Below are positions 12,067-24,849 of a DNA stretch of 64,000 bases, in pieces. The notes under the pieces are model-generated. The model worked only from the letters and a program-made list of their open reading frames with translations, did no database searches and was not told the origin of the DNA. The position numbers were made by a program, and so were the translations under genes. The stretch is taken from contig NC_082702.1 of assembly GCF_949987515.2 (NCBI RefSeq), forward strand, positions 48,825,600 to 48,889,599, in the 5' to 3' direction. The DNA comes from Delphinus delphis (Eukaryota; Chordata; Mammalia; Artiodactyla; Delphinidae). Numbering within the stretch: position 1 is the stretch's first letter; every line of letters begins with the position of its first letter.

Positions 12067-12689
12067 TTCCTCTGGCTCGTTTAAAAGGGGCTGTACTTCA
12101 CCCACTTCATGCCATTGCCTGTACGGTGTCCTCTTCATTCTTGGGGAAAATGCTCTGTTAGGACAGCCTGTGTCCACTAGATCAATGGCCTGGATTGTAG
12201 GGATTTGGGTGTTTTTCTTCTTTTTTTATATTATAGCAAAAGAAATACTAATGCAAACCCTAAATTAAGTTATGTGAAGGCTTTTACTTAAATCCACAAA
12301 AGCAATGAGAACCAGACCTGGGCTTGCAAGGAGGGCCAGACACAAAGGCTTAGGTTAAGGCACGAGGATCAGCTTCAATTTTGAGGTTAAAGATTGTTCC
12401 TTCTTTTGTGGCTCTGTCAGGCTCTTGACATCACTTAAGCATAATTGATTCGGGGGGGACTGAATCCTGTGAATGTGCACCCTGGCTTCTGTTTCTCCAA
12501 AACTGTGCTTTCAAGGAGCTCAAATTCCCTGAACTACTGAGCACAGAGATCTTCTCCCCAGAAAAGGCCTAAAGTGTTGATTTTGTGCCCCTCTCCGTGC
12601 TCCATAGGTGATCAGCTAATTAACACCTAGTTGGGGCTTGTCTGGACCCCCCAGGAACTTCCAGTGGGGGGATATTCATACAATTGCAG

Positions 12690-12820
12690 GTGGAGGAGCA
12701 TCAGAGACCTGGGCTGTCTCTGGGTGGCTCAGTGACGTTACTACTCTGCGATCGTGGACCAGGCATTTAACCCCTCCTGGCCCTACTCAGCTTCCTTTTC
12801 TGGGCAGTGCGGTACATAAT
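12690..12820 (+). repeat. MIR relic
   Basis: GAGACCTGGGCTGTCTCTGG..ACCAGGCATTTAACCCCTCC preserves the MIR pattern (splice-like frames here are chance). Confidence 0.5.
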
Positions 12821-13532
12821 GTCTGCCATGAACCTCTCATGGGGCTGCTCTGCTGGGACCCTCTTCCTTCTTCCCCAGCTTGTTCTGTAATATCCATGGA
12901 ACATCTTGCGTTTGTCTTGACCTTGTTCTCTGGTGTCTTGGAGATTTGGCAAAGGTTGGCCCCTCTTCTGGCAACAACCTTCCTCTTTTGCTTGGTGACG
13001 GTGTACTCATTCTTCCAGGCTCAAATGGAGTGTTTTCTCCCCAGGTCGTTTTTCTTGACGTTTCAGGATAGATTTTCCTTCTCTGTGCTCCCCTCTCACA
13101 CCCTGTATTTACATTTGTCATAGCACTTAGGAAACCCGAAGTCCCCACCCCCGAGACGCTCACAGACCTGTGCTGCTTCTAGAGTTGTATGTTTCCAGCA
13201 TCCCATCCCCTTTAGGGTGGTTAATGCTATCCTAGGCATATCACAGTTGGTGAATGAAAGTGAAGAAGCTATCTCATTTTTACACACCGGTGGTGGAAAA
13301 GGTCCTTCTAGTGAATTGGGTGAAGGAAAAAAATCTTGGTCTGTTATGAGCCAAGATACTTTACCTATGGTACCTCATTTAACCTCTTCCAAATTCTGAT
13401 GATGTATATGGTAACAATGTAATTTGAAAGAGGAAAAAATGGAATCACAGAGCGTTTAAGTAACTTACTCTGTTAGTTGGATCCTTTGGGAAGGAGACAC
13501 TGAGATGGAATTAGTAGTTCTAGTGGCTCATT

Positions 13533-13550
13533 GTGTGTGTGTGTGTGTGT
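13533..13550. repeat. (GT)9 microsatellite
   Basis: Uninterrupted GT units. Confidence 0.9.
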
Positions 13551-13559
13551 AGGGCTGGG

Positions 13560-15290
13560 GGATGGGGCAGGGGCTTTGACAAAGTGTGGGCCAATTCAAC
13601 AGGGAGCTCCAGAGCAATGATTACTCATTAGGGATGTCCCACGTTGAGCAGAAATGGTCATCTTCCAGTATCCCCACGGTGCTCAAAGGCTGATGTGAGT
13701 AATGAGGATAGTGCAGCTGAAAGTTCTCAGCTAACTGTACTCCCTGCCATATTGAATCTAGATGTCCCAACAAAGCCACAATTTGCAAGTATGTCATTCT
13801 GACTTTAAAGCCCCCTTTTTTTTTTTAACTACACTACACTTCTGAAATTTAAGGGGCCTCCTATTACATATCCTGAAATAAAGTTTCATAAATCAACTGG
13901 ATGACCAACACTAACACAATACCAACATAAATATGACACTTGAGTTTAAGCTCCTATGTAAAACAAGAGAAAAGGTGACCTGCTCATTCACAATCTTGCT
14001 TCCATTACTTTATTTCCTCCCTCTTGAAACTGTGTCTTGGCAGGACCTACAGGGATTGTATAATATACTGAATGATTAAAAGTTATTAGACCTCCACATG
14101 ATTGAACCTACTGATTAAGCAACTGTATGGACATCCAAATCGCTTAACAGGCCTCTCATGGTCGCCAAGTGTTGTAACCCTGGGCTGGAAAGGCAAGGGG
14201 TTTATACAAGCTGGAATGCTTCTCAGGCTTCCTCTACCAGGGCTTGGTCTGAGCCAAGTCTTGATTAACCATGACCTCATCTTCATCACAGACATCCTAG
14301 GACTGCAGCCTTCCCGCCACCTTTTTCCAGGGCCACAGGAGGGCCATCAGAGTGAGACGGCACCTGATCTATTACAGTGTGAACTCTCTGGAGTGTTCAG
14401 AAAACTACGAATCAACGCAAAGCCTCTTCTTTCAATCCAGTGCTTTACAATAGCTGCAGAATAAGATATCAACTAGAGAGTGAGTTGGGTTCAGCTTTCC
14501 CTCAGATGATTCCTTTGCTCAGTTTGGTAAAGCCAGGTCTAGAGATGGTAGTAATGGTAAAGTTTCAATCACTCTACTTCTCAGACCCCAACCTAGAGTT
14601 AATGAGTACCTCTGGGGTTAGAGCTCAGAATCATTACTTTATTACTGATCTGTTTGAACTCACCTCAAGAGAATGAGCAGACTGGTGGCAGCCCCCAGGG
14701 TCTTGAACCCCATTGAAGTCTTCACTGATCTTAAAAATTCTAGTCCCAAGGTGACCAGTTGTTTAGTGGGAGAGACAAGCCTAACACCCAGTCCAGTAGT
14801 CCATTAGAATTATAGGGAGTCATAGAACTCTTCAAATCAACATGTTGGTGGCTGACTCAGCTGGTGGTGAGCTTCCCATCCCTGGAGATAATCAAGCAGA
14901 TGTAGGAAGGTTATTAGTTAAGTAGGCTGTAGATAAGAGCCTTGAAGAGGGAAGGAGGTGGGAATCCATAAATTCTCTTGCAACTCCTCTGAAAGTCAGC
15001 CTCTCATAAAGGTAGACACAGACAATCCAGTAGGAAAAAAAAATCACTGTAATTCAAGGCTAATATCATATCTGCCAACACCTTTCTTCAGACCATGCTC
15101 TGGTGTCTAGGCATTTACCTTCTAACTCTCAAATCCAGTTGCATCAATTTTTTGCTAAAGTCAACAACAGTCCCCTCTTACAGCTCTCTATGGTCCCCCC
15201 GACTACAAGATCTTTCCAATCCCATCATCCCCTTCCCTTCTGGACCTCATCCCTTACCAGTCCCCCTCTTATCTCAGAGCATGACATAAA
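13560..15290. other. intergenic, nothing recognised
   Basis: No gene or confidently assigned repeat. Short open frames at 14102-14676 lack any family resemblance. Confidence 0.45.
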
Positions 15291-15299
15291 CTTGGATGC

Positions 15300-15830
15300 C
15301 ACCTACATTAACTACATATTACAGTGTAACAAATTACCCCCAAATTGAGTGGTTTTCACTAATAAACATGTATTATCTCACAGGAATTTAGAAGCGGTCA
15401 GCTGTGTGGTTCAGGTTTGAGGTCTCTCATGAGGTTTCAGGAAAGATGTTAGGCAGGTCTCAGTAATCTGAATGCTGGGCTGGGGAATCTGCTGAGCCAA
15501 GATGGCTCACTTACGTGGTTCTGGTTGTTGTCAGGAGGCCTCAGGTCTTCTTCGTGGGGTCACCTCCATGGTGCTGCTTGAGCGTCATTACAGCATGGTG
15601 ATGGACTTCCCTCAGAGTGTGAACTCCGAGAGGGACCAAGACAGACAAGAAAATATTCTATATGGCCTAGCCTTGGAAACACACACAATCATTTAGGCAA
15701 TATTTTATAGGTTACACAGGTTGGCTTTTTTTTTTTTTCCTTCAGTACAGGAAGGGACTACAGAAGGGCATGAATACCAGGTGACAGAGATCACTGGGGG
15801 CTTTCTTGGAGGCTGGCTGCCACACTCATA
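15300..15830 (+). repeat. ancient interspersed repeat, family not assigned
   Basis: AGTGTAACAAATTACCCCCA..TATTATCTCACAGGAATTTA matches the common mammalian repeat beginning 'TGTAACAAATTACCCCAAA'; related in style to the copy at 7125-7590. Confidence 0.5.
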
Positions 15831-15839
15831 ACTCTGAGT

Positions 15840-16130
15840 ATTGCTGTTCCTTTTGCCTTGATTTCCCTTGCCTCTACTCTACCTATTACTCTTCTAGCCA
15901 TCCTTCTAGAAGCATCTCAGATCCCATCCCATTTGTGAAATCTTCTCTGAATCCATGAAACAGAACTAAAATTTTTCTTCTCTGTTTCCCCAAAGCACTT
16001 TGTACATACTGCTACGTTATCTCTTATAAAAAGATATGTTTTATTGTAAAGTACAGTTTTATCTCTCCACTAAGAGACATATGAAAGATGAGGCCAAGAG
16101 GTATGTAAAAGAAAGGGCCACATCTTATCT
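15840..16130 (+). repeat. L2-like LINE relic
   Basis: GCTGTTCCTTTTGCCTTGAT.. AAATCTTCTCTGAATCC .. AGCACTTTGTACATACTG follows the order of the L2 3' end. Confidence 0.5.
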
Positions 16131-16943
16131 AGTGTTTCTAATATTGAGTTAAGTTTTGGCAAATAACAGGTATTTATGGAACATGTCAATGAATTAGTAT
16201 CATTTTCTTCATCTTATCATCTCTAACCAACTTTCGGGGCCAAAATTAATACAAGTGAATTAAAGTACAAAATACTACCTAAGGCAAAGTAAAAGGCACC
16301 AAGTGTTATTTTTTTTACTTAAACCCTAAACCTAAGTATAATTTTAATAGGAAACAACTTTCTGTAGGGAAAAGTTGAGACAAAATGGAAATTAAGTGTT
16401 ACAGCAGGAAAAAGCCTTTAAAGTTATGTTGTCCAAATTTCTCCTTTTGCAAATTGTAAAAATTGAGGCCTGATTGTAACACATATTTTTCACACACATT
16501 TTCACACACATTTTAACTGGAAAAGAGGGTTAACTAACCTTGATAAAAAGAGAATTAAATCTCTTGAGTAGATTTGGTTTTTATTCTTTTATCCGTTTCA
16601 TAATCCAAATTCTCTAATTTCATCCCCATAAGTCACCTTAAAGAAAAGAAACAGAGTGAATTAAATTGAATGAGATATTAACTCATTAAAGCAGATATTA
16701 ACTCCAAAATATTAAGAGAAAACAAAGGCATTTGGTGCCAGGCATAGGTAGAAAGAAGTCTTTAAAAAAAAAAAAAAAGAAAGAGAAAGCTTGGAGGAGG
16801 CCCAACTCACCTCTGTCTGAGCTCCAATATTCTCTGTTCTTGATATAGAATCCTAACTCCCAGAGTGGGGTGGTTTTTCTCTGGAGAAAGAAAAATAAAT
16901 ACAATGGCAGAGGCTAAGTACTGAAGATCAGTATTCAACAACA

Positions 16944-19900
16944 GAGGCAGATTCAAGATGGCCAAGTTGGAAGATGTAGAGTTAGCATCTCCCCACAACT
17001 AGGGTGCCTGCCGGCCACTGGTGGGGGACTCTAACCTCCAAGGAGACAGGTGGAACCCCAGAGTGAACCGGTAGGACATAGGGGGAGAAAAGGGGGAGGA
17101 GAAGTGCAGGCCAGACAAGATTGGCGCCCCTGAGGCCGGGGAGATCAGGAGCGGCAGGTGGGAGGGGGCCTCCTGACCCCAGACCAGAGGAGCAAGAGAA
17201 GAGAGGAGAGGAGGGTGTTTGCTCTGCCCACTCAAGCCCAGGAAGCCTGCTGGGCTCCCAGGTGAGGTCCCCCGCCCAGAACCATGTAAGTGAGCCATCT
17301 TGGAAGCAGATTCCCCAGCCCAGCATTCAGATTACTGAGACCTCCCTAACATCTTTCCTGAAACCTCATGAGAGACCTCAAAGGGAGAGGACACAAATCA
17401 ATAAAATTAGAAAGGAAAAAGGAGAAATCACAATGGACACTGCAGAAATACAAAGGATTATAAGAGACTACTACAAACAACTATATGCCAATAAAATGGA
17501 CAACCACAAAGAAATGGACAGATTCTTGGAAAGGTACAATTTTTCAAGACTGAACCAGGAAGAATTAGAAAATATAAACAAACCCATCACAAGTAATGAA
17601 ATGGAAATTGTAATTAAAACTCTTCCAACAAACAAAAGTCCAGGACCAGATGGCTTCACAGGCTACTTCTATCAAACATTTAGAGAAGAGCTAACACCGA
17701 TCCTTCTCAAAATCTTCCAAAAAATTGCAGAGGGAGAAACACTCCCAAATTCATTCTATGAAGCCACCATCACCCTGATACTCAAACCAGAAAAAGATAT
17801 CACACAAAAAAATTATAGATCAATATCACTGATGAACACAGATGCAAAATTCCTGAATAGAATACTAGCAAACAGAATCCAACAGCACATTAAAAGGATC
17901 ATACGCCATGATCAAGTGGGATTTATCCCAGGGATGGAAGGATTCTTCAGGATATGCAAATCAATCAATGTGATGCACCACATTAAAAAATTAAGGAATA
18001 AAACCATATGATCTTCTCAATAGATGCAGAAAAAGCTTTTCACAAAATTCAACACTGATTTATGATAGAAACTTTCCAGAAAATGGGCATACAGGGAACC
18101 TACCTCAACATAATAAAGGCCATATATGACAAACCCACAGCAAGCATCATACTCAATGGTGAAAAACTGAAAGCATTTCCACTAAGATCAGGAACAACAC
18201 AAGGATGTCCACTCTCACCACTCTTATTCAACATAGTTTTGGAGGTCCTAGCCACAGAAATCAGAGAAGAAAAAGAAATAAAAGGAATCCAAATTGGAAA
18301 AGAAAAAGTAAAACTGTCACTGTTTGCCGATGACATTATACTATACATAGAAAATCCTAAAGATGCCACCAGCAAACTACTAGAACTAATCAATGAATTT
18401 GGTAAGGTTGCAGGATACAAAATTAATGCACAGAAATCTCTGGCATTCCTATACACCAACAATGAAAAATCAGAAAGAGAAATTAAGGAAACACTCCCAT
18501 TTACCATTGCAACAAAAAGAATAAAATACCTAGGAATAACCCTGCTTAAGGAGGCGAAAGACTTGTACTCAGAAAAGTATAAAAAACTGATGAAAGAAAT
18601 CAAAGATGACATAAACAAATGGAGAAATATGCCATCTTCTTGGATTGGAAGAATCAATATTGTGAAAATGACTATACTGCCCACAGCAATCTACAGATTC
18701 AGTGCAATCCCTATCAAATCGCCAGTGGCATTTTTCACAGAACTAGACCAAATATTTCACAATTTGTATGGAAACACAAAAGGCCCCGAATAGCCAAAGC
18801 TATCTTGAGAAAGAAAAACGGAGCTGGAGGAATCAGGCTCCCTGATTTCAGACTCTATTACAAAGCTACAGTAATCAAGACACTATGGTACTGGCACAAA
18901 AACGGAAATATAGATCAATGGTACAGGATACAATGCCCAGAGATAAACCCATGCACATATGGGCACCTACTTTATGACAAAGGAGGCAGGAATATACAAT
19001 GGAGAAAAGACAACCTCTTCAATAAGTGGTGCTGGGAAAACGGGACAGCTACATGTAAAAGAATGAAATTGGAACACTCCCTAACACCATACATAAAAAT
19101 AAGCTCAAAATGGATTAAAGACCTAAATGTAAGGTCAGACATTATAAAACTATTAGAGGAAAATACAGGAAAAACACTCTTTGACATAAACCACAGAAGA
19201 TCTTTTTTGACCCACCTCCTAGAGTAACAGAAATAAAAACAAAAATAAACAAATGGAACTTAATTAAACTTAAAAGCTTTTGCATAGCTAAGGAAACCAT
19301 AAACAAGACAAAAAAACAACCCTAAGAATGGGAGAAAATATTTGCAAATGAAACAACAGACAGAGGATTAGTCTCCAAATATACAAACAGCTTATGGAGC
19401 TCAATATCAAAAAAACAAACAATCCAGTTAAAAAATGGGCAGAAGACCTAAATAGACATTCACCGAGGAAGACATGCAGATGGCCAAGAGGCACATGAAA
19501 AGGTGCTCAACATCACTAATTATTAGAGAAATGCAAATCAAAACTACAATGAGGTATCACCTCACGCTGGTCAGAATGGCCATTATCAAAAAAACTAGAA
19601 ACAATAAATGATGGAGAGGGTGTGGTGAAAAGGGAACCCTCTTGTACTGTTGGTGGGAATGTAAATTTGATACAGCCACTATGGAAAAGAGTATGGAGCT
19701 TCCTTAAAAAACTAAAAATAGAACTACCATATGACCCAGCAATCCCATTACTGGACATATACCCTGAGAAAGCCATAATTCAAAAAGAGACATGTGCCAC
19801 AGTGTTCACTGCAGCACTATTTACAATACTGAGGACATGGAAGCAACCTAAATGTCCATCGACAGATGAATGGATAAAGATGTGGTACATATATACAATG

Positions 19901-20400
19901 GAATATTACTCATCCATAAAGATAAACGAAATTGAGTTATTTGTAGCGAGGTAGATGGACCTAGAGTCTGTCATACAGAGTGAAGTAAGAAAGATAAAAA
20001 CAAATACCGTATGCTAACACATATATATGGAATCTAAAAAAAAAAAGTGGTACTGATGAACCTAGTTGCAGGGCAGGAATAAAGAGGTAGACATAGAGAA
20101 TGGACTTGATGACATGGGGTGGGAGGGCGAAGCTGGGGCCAAGTGAGAGTAGCATCCACATATATACACTACCGAATGTTAGATACTTGGCTGGTGGGAA
20201 AAAGCAGCATAGCACAGGGAGATTGGCTCAGTGCTTTGCAATGACTTAGAGAGGTAGGATATGGAGGATCGAAGGGAGGCTCAAGAGGAAGGGGATATGG
20301 GGACATGTGTATGCATATGGTGATTCGCTTTGTTGTGCAACAGAAACTAATACAGTATTGAGAAGCAATTATACTCCAATACAGTTCTATTTAAAAAAAA
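16944..20400 (+). mobile_element. internally deleted L1 (5' UTR joined to ORF2 reverse transcriptase)
   Basis: Starts with L1 5' UTR (CAGATTCAAGATGGCC) and ends in a L1 3' UTR with a short A-tail. About 3.46 kb instead of about 6 kb: near 17380 the 5' UTR jumps straight into mid-ORF2, so ORF1 and the endonuclease are missing. The RT is then recognisable ([14 protein letters not shown] at about 17.62 kb; FADD catalytic motif at about 18.33 kb) but broken by a frameshift near 18005 and later stops. Dead and non-autonomous. Confidence 0.9.
17121..18011 (+). pseudogene. chimeric L1 frame: 5' UTR leader fused to RT fingers
   Basis: 296 codons open from an ATG in the L1 5' UTR into ORF2. The first ~85 residues are translated 5' UTR (proline- and glycine-rich), the rest is the ORF2 reverse transcriptase N-terminal part. 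Translation stops at 18009 because of a frameshift just before the next conserved RT block, so no polymerase domain is complete. Probably chance continuity after the internal deletion. Confidence 0.7.
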
Positions 20401-20404
20401 TCAA

Positions 20405-21070
20405 ACAGTAAAACTGACTTCCTTTTAGGAGTAGGGAATCTAGGGAATTGGAAAGAGGACAGAGAGAGAACACTAACTTTTCAAATTCAATCTTGAATTT
20501 AAGCTGTATTTTTTTTCTCAGTAGAGCAGGGCTCATTTATGCCCCTGTCTCATTCCTCTGTGATCTTCACCAACCAAAAGTGGTTTGAGTAGTTCTATTG
20601 TCAAGAGTTACGACAATATCAGTGTGCGTTTTCAGATGTTCTTAGGTGAGAAGGAAAGTAGGTAATTGTGGAGCCAGAGAACTCTACTGCCTGTTGTACC
20701 AAAGCTACCAATAGAGTGTAGGCAGGATGTTTGCTGCTAGCATCATAGCAACAGTGACATACATCTAAAAAGGTTTGATTCGAGTTTTCCAACAAGTTCC
20801 CTGAGGACCATCTTCCCCCATCCTCATTGTGTCCCATGTCACTGAGGCAACTAATAACTCAGCACAGATGTTTTCAATCTTTGCTTTTTGAGCCCACGCA
20901 GGGCAGATAAATAAATTTCTTCAGCAATTGCACTTTTGGGTCACTTACACAATAGGCTGAAGTCATTCTTAGATTTCCAGAGACTGGAAACCACCGTAAA
21001 ATTATGGAAGGTTCAAGGGCTTGGAAGAGCCCTTAAATGTCTCATCTACAATGTTGTTGGAATTGGATCA
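20405..21070. other. intergenic, nothing recognised
   Basis: No gene or repeat assigned. Confidence 0.4.
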
Positions 21071-21074
21071 ATGG

Positions 21075-21240
21075 TTCCAAGTCCTGCTGAATATAAAAAT
21101 AACCTGGGGAACTTTCAGCTCTATCCCAAATCAGTGGAATCAGAATCTCTGGAGGTGAGGCATGGCATAATCTTTTTTACATTCTCTCCACATTGCTGTA
21201 ATGTACATTCAGGGTTGAGAATCGCAAGATCGAATGATAT
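21075..21240 (+). repeat. MER5A-like hAT DNA transposon relic
   Basis: AATAACCTGGGGAACTTTCA, CAGTGGAATCAGAATCTCTG and the closing GGGTTGAGAATCGC follow MER5A order. Confidence 0.55.
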
Positions 21241-21619
21241 CCTGGGTTCAAGAAGGGTATGAGAATAAATGAAGTTCATGCAGAGAATTAATGCAGAATA
21301 AAACCTAAACCCCAGATTTTCTGGCTTCCAATGTGGTCTTCTTTTCAGTGCACCATAGCAATGCACTTAGTAATTAATGCACTTAGTAATATCTGCTTAA
21401 TCAATTCAGGGAAGAGAGACAGTAAATCTTAAGATCTCTTTCTTTAAGTAATGAAACTCAGGGCTTCAGGATCCTCAGTTACTAGAATATCAGGTTCTAT
21501 TACTTGTTGTTGAGAATTGGGCTGAATTTATTATTTTTGAGAGGCAGCAGAGCTCTTAGAAAGCATGTTGGGACTGCAAGTCAGGTAAAACCAGTTTCTA
21601 GTATTGGCCTTGTCAGTCT

Positions 21620-21735
21620 TGTTTGTTTTCAGTGACAATTACTCTATGTGTAGGTGTATTTTTGATGTGTTTGTGTGGGGAAGTGAGCTCAGTGTCCCCC
21701 TACTTTGCCACTTTGATCTCTCCTCACCAGGTCAA
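21620..21735 (-). mobile_element. L1 5' UTR fragment, inverted
   Basis: The complement reads GATCAAAGTGGCAAAGTAGG.. and ..ACACATCAAAAATACACC.., the start of an L1 5' UTR. It lies head-on against a plus-strand ORF2 fragment. Confidence 0.55.
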
Positions 21736-21754
21736 GTTAGTTGTGCTTCTCTAC

Positions 21755-22175
21755 TATCAACAATCTACCAGAAAAAGAAATTTAAAAAACAATTCTATAT
21801 TTACAATAGCATCAAAAGCAATAAAATACTTTGGAATAAATTTAACCAAGGAGTTAAAATATCTGTGTACTGAAAACTGTAAGAAATTGATCAAAGAAAT
21901 TGAAGACACAAATAGAAAGATATCCCATGTTCATGGATTCGAAGAATTAATATTGTTAAAAATGTCTATGCTACCCAAAGTGATCTATAGATTCATTGCA
22001 ATCCCTATCCAAACTCCAATGGCATTTTTTTCCCACAGAAATAGAAAAAAAAATCCTAATATTCATATGGAACCACATAAAACCCAGAAGAGCCAAACCA
22101 ATCTTGACAAAAAAGAACAAAACTGGAGTCATCAGTTTCTGATTTCAAGTTGTATCACAAAACCATAATAATCTC
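21755..22175 (+). mobile_element. L1 ORF2 C-terminal fragment
   Basis: Translation gives the ORF2 block FTIASKAIKYFGINLTKE.. KLIKEIEDTNRKISHV; ends abruptly with no 3' UTR of its own. Confidence 0.8.
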
Positions 22176-22179
22176 AACT

Positions 22180-22490
22180 GGTTTGTGTTCAGGTTTGCCG
22201 CTTCTTCCTTTTGCCTTGTCAAATTTGTTTCTTAGCCCCTCTAGTAAATTATTTTTTGTTTCAGTTAGTGGACTTTTTAAACTCCAGAATTTTTGTTTAT
22301 TTTTTTGTTTGTTTGTTTTTTAATAATTTCAACCTCTTTATTGACATTCTCTATTTGGACCATTGTTCTCATACTTTACCATCACTCTTACACTTTTGTT
22401 TAGTTCTTCAGGTGTGATTTTCTTTCATTTTTGAAATATTTGAAATAGCTGATTTATAGCCTTTTTAAAAATTAAGGCTAAAATCTGAGC
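22180..22490. repeat. probable L1-derived non-coding fragment
   Basis: TTAGTGGACTTTTTAAACTC.., TATTGACATTCTCTATTTGG and AAATAGCTGATTTATAGCC match an older L1 3' region pattern. Family and orientation uncertain. Confidence 0.45.
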
Positions 22491-22789
22491 TTCCTCATGG
22501 GAAGGAAAGGAAAGAAAGGAAAAGCAAAGAAACTTCTTTGCTCTTTGCTTCTCCACACTTGTCCCTTCAACAATATGCGTGTTTATGTTTACTCTCAAGA
22601 TCGTTAGGCAAGTGCTGTTCCTATTTTATCCAAAATTTTTTTGATTGAGACTTGATCTCTAGAAGACTTAAACCATCATCCTGTAAGTGGAAGTCACAGG
22701 GCAATTTTTAAACAAATCTTATTATTGGCTTTTTTTTTTTTTTTTTTTTTAAATTAGCTCCTCTCTTTCCTAAGTAGAAAGATTTTACT

Positions 22790-22990
22790 ACCTGAGACAG
22801 ACTTATATTCTAAACCCAGCAATATCATGTTTTGCTCTGTGACCTCAAGAGAATTATTTACCTTTATCGAACCTCAGTTTCCTCAGCCTTAAAAGGGAGG
22901 AAATGATAATAAGGGATTTGATGTGAGAATTAAAGGAGAAAATGCAGAAACAGAGCATAGGACAATATCTGGCACATGATTGGGGTTTGG
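22790..22990 (+). repeat. MIR SINE relic
   Basis: TGTGACCTCAAGAGAATTAT, CCTCAGTTTCCTCAGCC and the closing ATCTGGCACATGATTGG keep MIR order over about 200 bp. Confidence 0.7.
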
Positions 22991-22994
22991 TAAT

Positions 22995-24300
22995 TATCAG
23001 CCCACTTTTCTCTGTGCAGCAATAAAGGCTTTGGAAAGGAATTGAACTAGCTGGTGATGATTATCTGGCTCCTGCATTTGAAGGCAGTAAAACCAACATC
23101 TGAATTATCTGAGTTGATAAGATTATCTAGATCACTGCTAAATCTCCCTGCCACTTTGTACTGGGGATACCGAGACACCTAACTCCCAAACATAATCTTC
23201 TGAAAAGCAGGTTTTTTTACAGGGTAACTCTGAAAGACGCTTTGTGCTAGGAACAATACCCAGAGTGTGCCTTCCAGGTAGACAATATGGTACAGAAACA
23301 CATTAATCTTCCCCGCAATCCTATTTCATGTCTTCCGGACCTTGCAGAGGGGAGATGGGTGGAAACAATTGATCCATTGAGAATCGCAGGCTGACCTCCA
23401 ACTCAGACCTCTACCTGGGTGAGTAAATTTGGATGGAGAACAAGTGCTCTGGCCCCAGCCAAAGGTGGTTTCCTGCTCCTTGACTGAGGCTGGCTCCAGT
23501 TCAGTTATGAGATCTTGCTAGCAAGGCTCCCCTTGGAAAAGACGTTAAAAGTGCCCACCCAGTCAGGATTTAATTAATAATCACACAGGAACCAACTTCC
23601 TCCCACTCTGGGAAAAGGAGGAGTTGGGCAGGTGGCCATTCCCAGGCTGCCAGCTCTCAGACTTCTGAGATCCTCAGCCGTGCACCTGTGCCAGGACGCT
23701 GTCAGCTGAGGGTCAGATGATCCAGGGCCTCAAGAAATCTTGGCCACGAATAAACCTGCTTCTCAAGTTATTTCCTGGAAAGCTTCAAAATCACAAAACT
23801 CTTCTTTTACCCTTTAAATCTCCTTTGCTGTTGCAAGAGCATCTGTTGCCTTCTTCACGATTCTGTCTTCTTTTTCTTGATTGTCATTTTTATGGGTACC
23901 ATGTGTTCAGTATTACGGTGGGTCAGGATCTCCCATTTAGTGAACAGTACCTTACTGGGCATTCGAACAATTTTAGTTACTGGAGTTACTCCTGACTAGG
24001 TTAGTCACCAATGAATGAATGACATATGGGTTGAGGGTTCGTGCAGGGTTGAGTCAGGGAATACAGTTCCAGTGGTTTTCTGTGCTTGCAGGCAAAGTGG
24101 GTGCTGGCAGTGAGAGCATGATCTTAAGAAAAATAAATGCAGGTGCTGGCTTTGGGAGCAAAATCACACCACAGACTGGTGTGCAAGAAATTGATTAAGG
24201 GTTCCAAGCACATATGGCTAGAATACCATGTAGTTTCTGCTACAACTATATGCTTGTTCTGCTTAGTGCTTATCATGGTTGTAATTTTATGTTTGTCTAT
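22995..24300. other. intergenic, nothing recognised
   Basis: No gene or element assigned. Confidence 0.4.
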
Positions 24301-24317
24301 GAGATGCCTTGGTTAAT

Positions 24318-24706
24318 TAATTTATTAAAAAAATTTTTTTTGGGCTGCATTGGGTCTTCATTGCTGAGTGTGGGCTTTTTCTCTAGTTACGGCGAGCAGA
24401 AGCTACTCTTCGTTGCAGTGTGCGGGTTTCTCATTGCGGTGGCTTCTCTTGTTGCAGAGCACGGGCTCTAGGCTCGCGGGCTTCCGTAGGTGCAGCACTC
24501 AGGCTCCGTAGTTGCGGCAGGTGGGCCCCTAGAGCGCATGAGCTTCAGTAGTTGTGGCTCACGGGCTCTAGAGTGCAGGCTCGCTAGTTGTGGTGCACGG
24601 GCTTAGTTGCTCTGCACCATGTGGGATCTTCCCGGACCAGGGCTTGAACCCATGTCTCCTGCATTGGCAGGCGGATTCTTAACTACTGCGCCACCAGGGA
24701 AGTCCC
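24318..24706 (-). mobile_element. long CHR-family SINE (CHR-1/CHRL type)
   Basis: About 390 bp, nearly twice the CHR-2 length; includes extra internal CTCTAG-rich segments. Perfect duplication GATGCCTTGGTTAAT on both sides (24302 and 24707). Confidence 0.9.
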
Positions 24707-24739
24707 GATGCCTTGGTTAATAGCTGTACTCACCCATGA

Positions 24740-24840
24740 ATATAAACCCAAAGAGGGCAGAACTCTGTCTACTTTTCCTTAACCGTGTAGTATCCAGCAC
24801 AGGTGGTGCTAACTTTTGTTGAATAAATGATTCAGTGTCT
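24740..24840 (+). repeat. L2 LINE 3' end relic
   Basis: GAGGGCAGAACTCTGTCTAC .. TATCCAGCACAGGTGGTGC .. GTTGAATAAATGA is the typical L2 terminus. Confidence 0.6.
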
Positions 24841-24849
24841 GTTTCTAGA

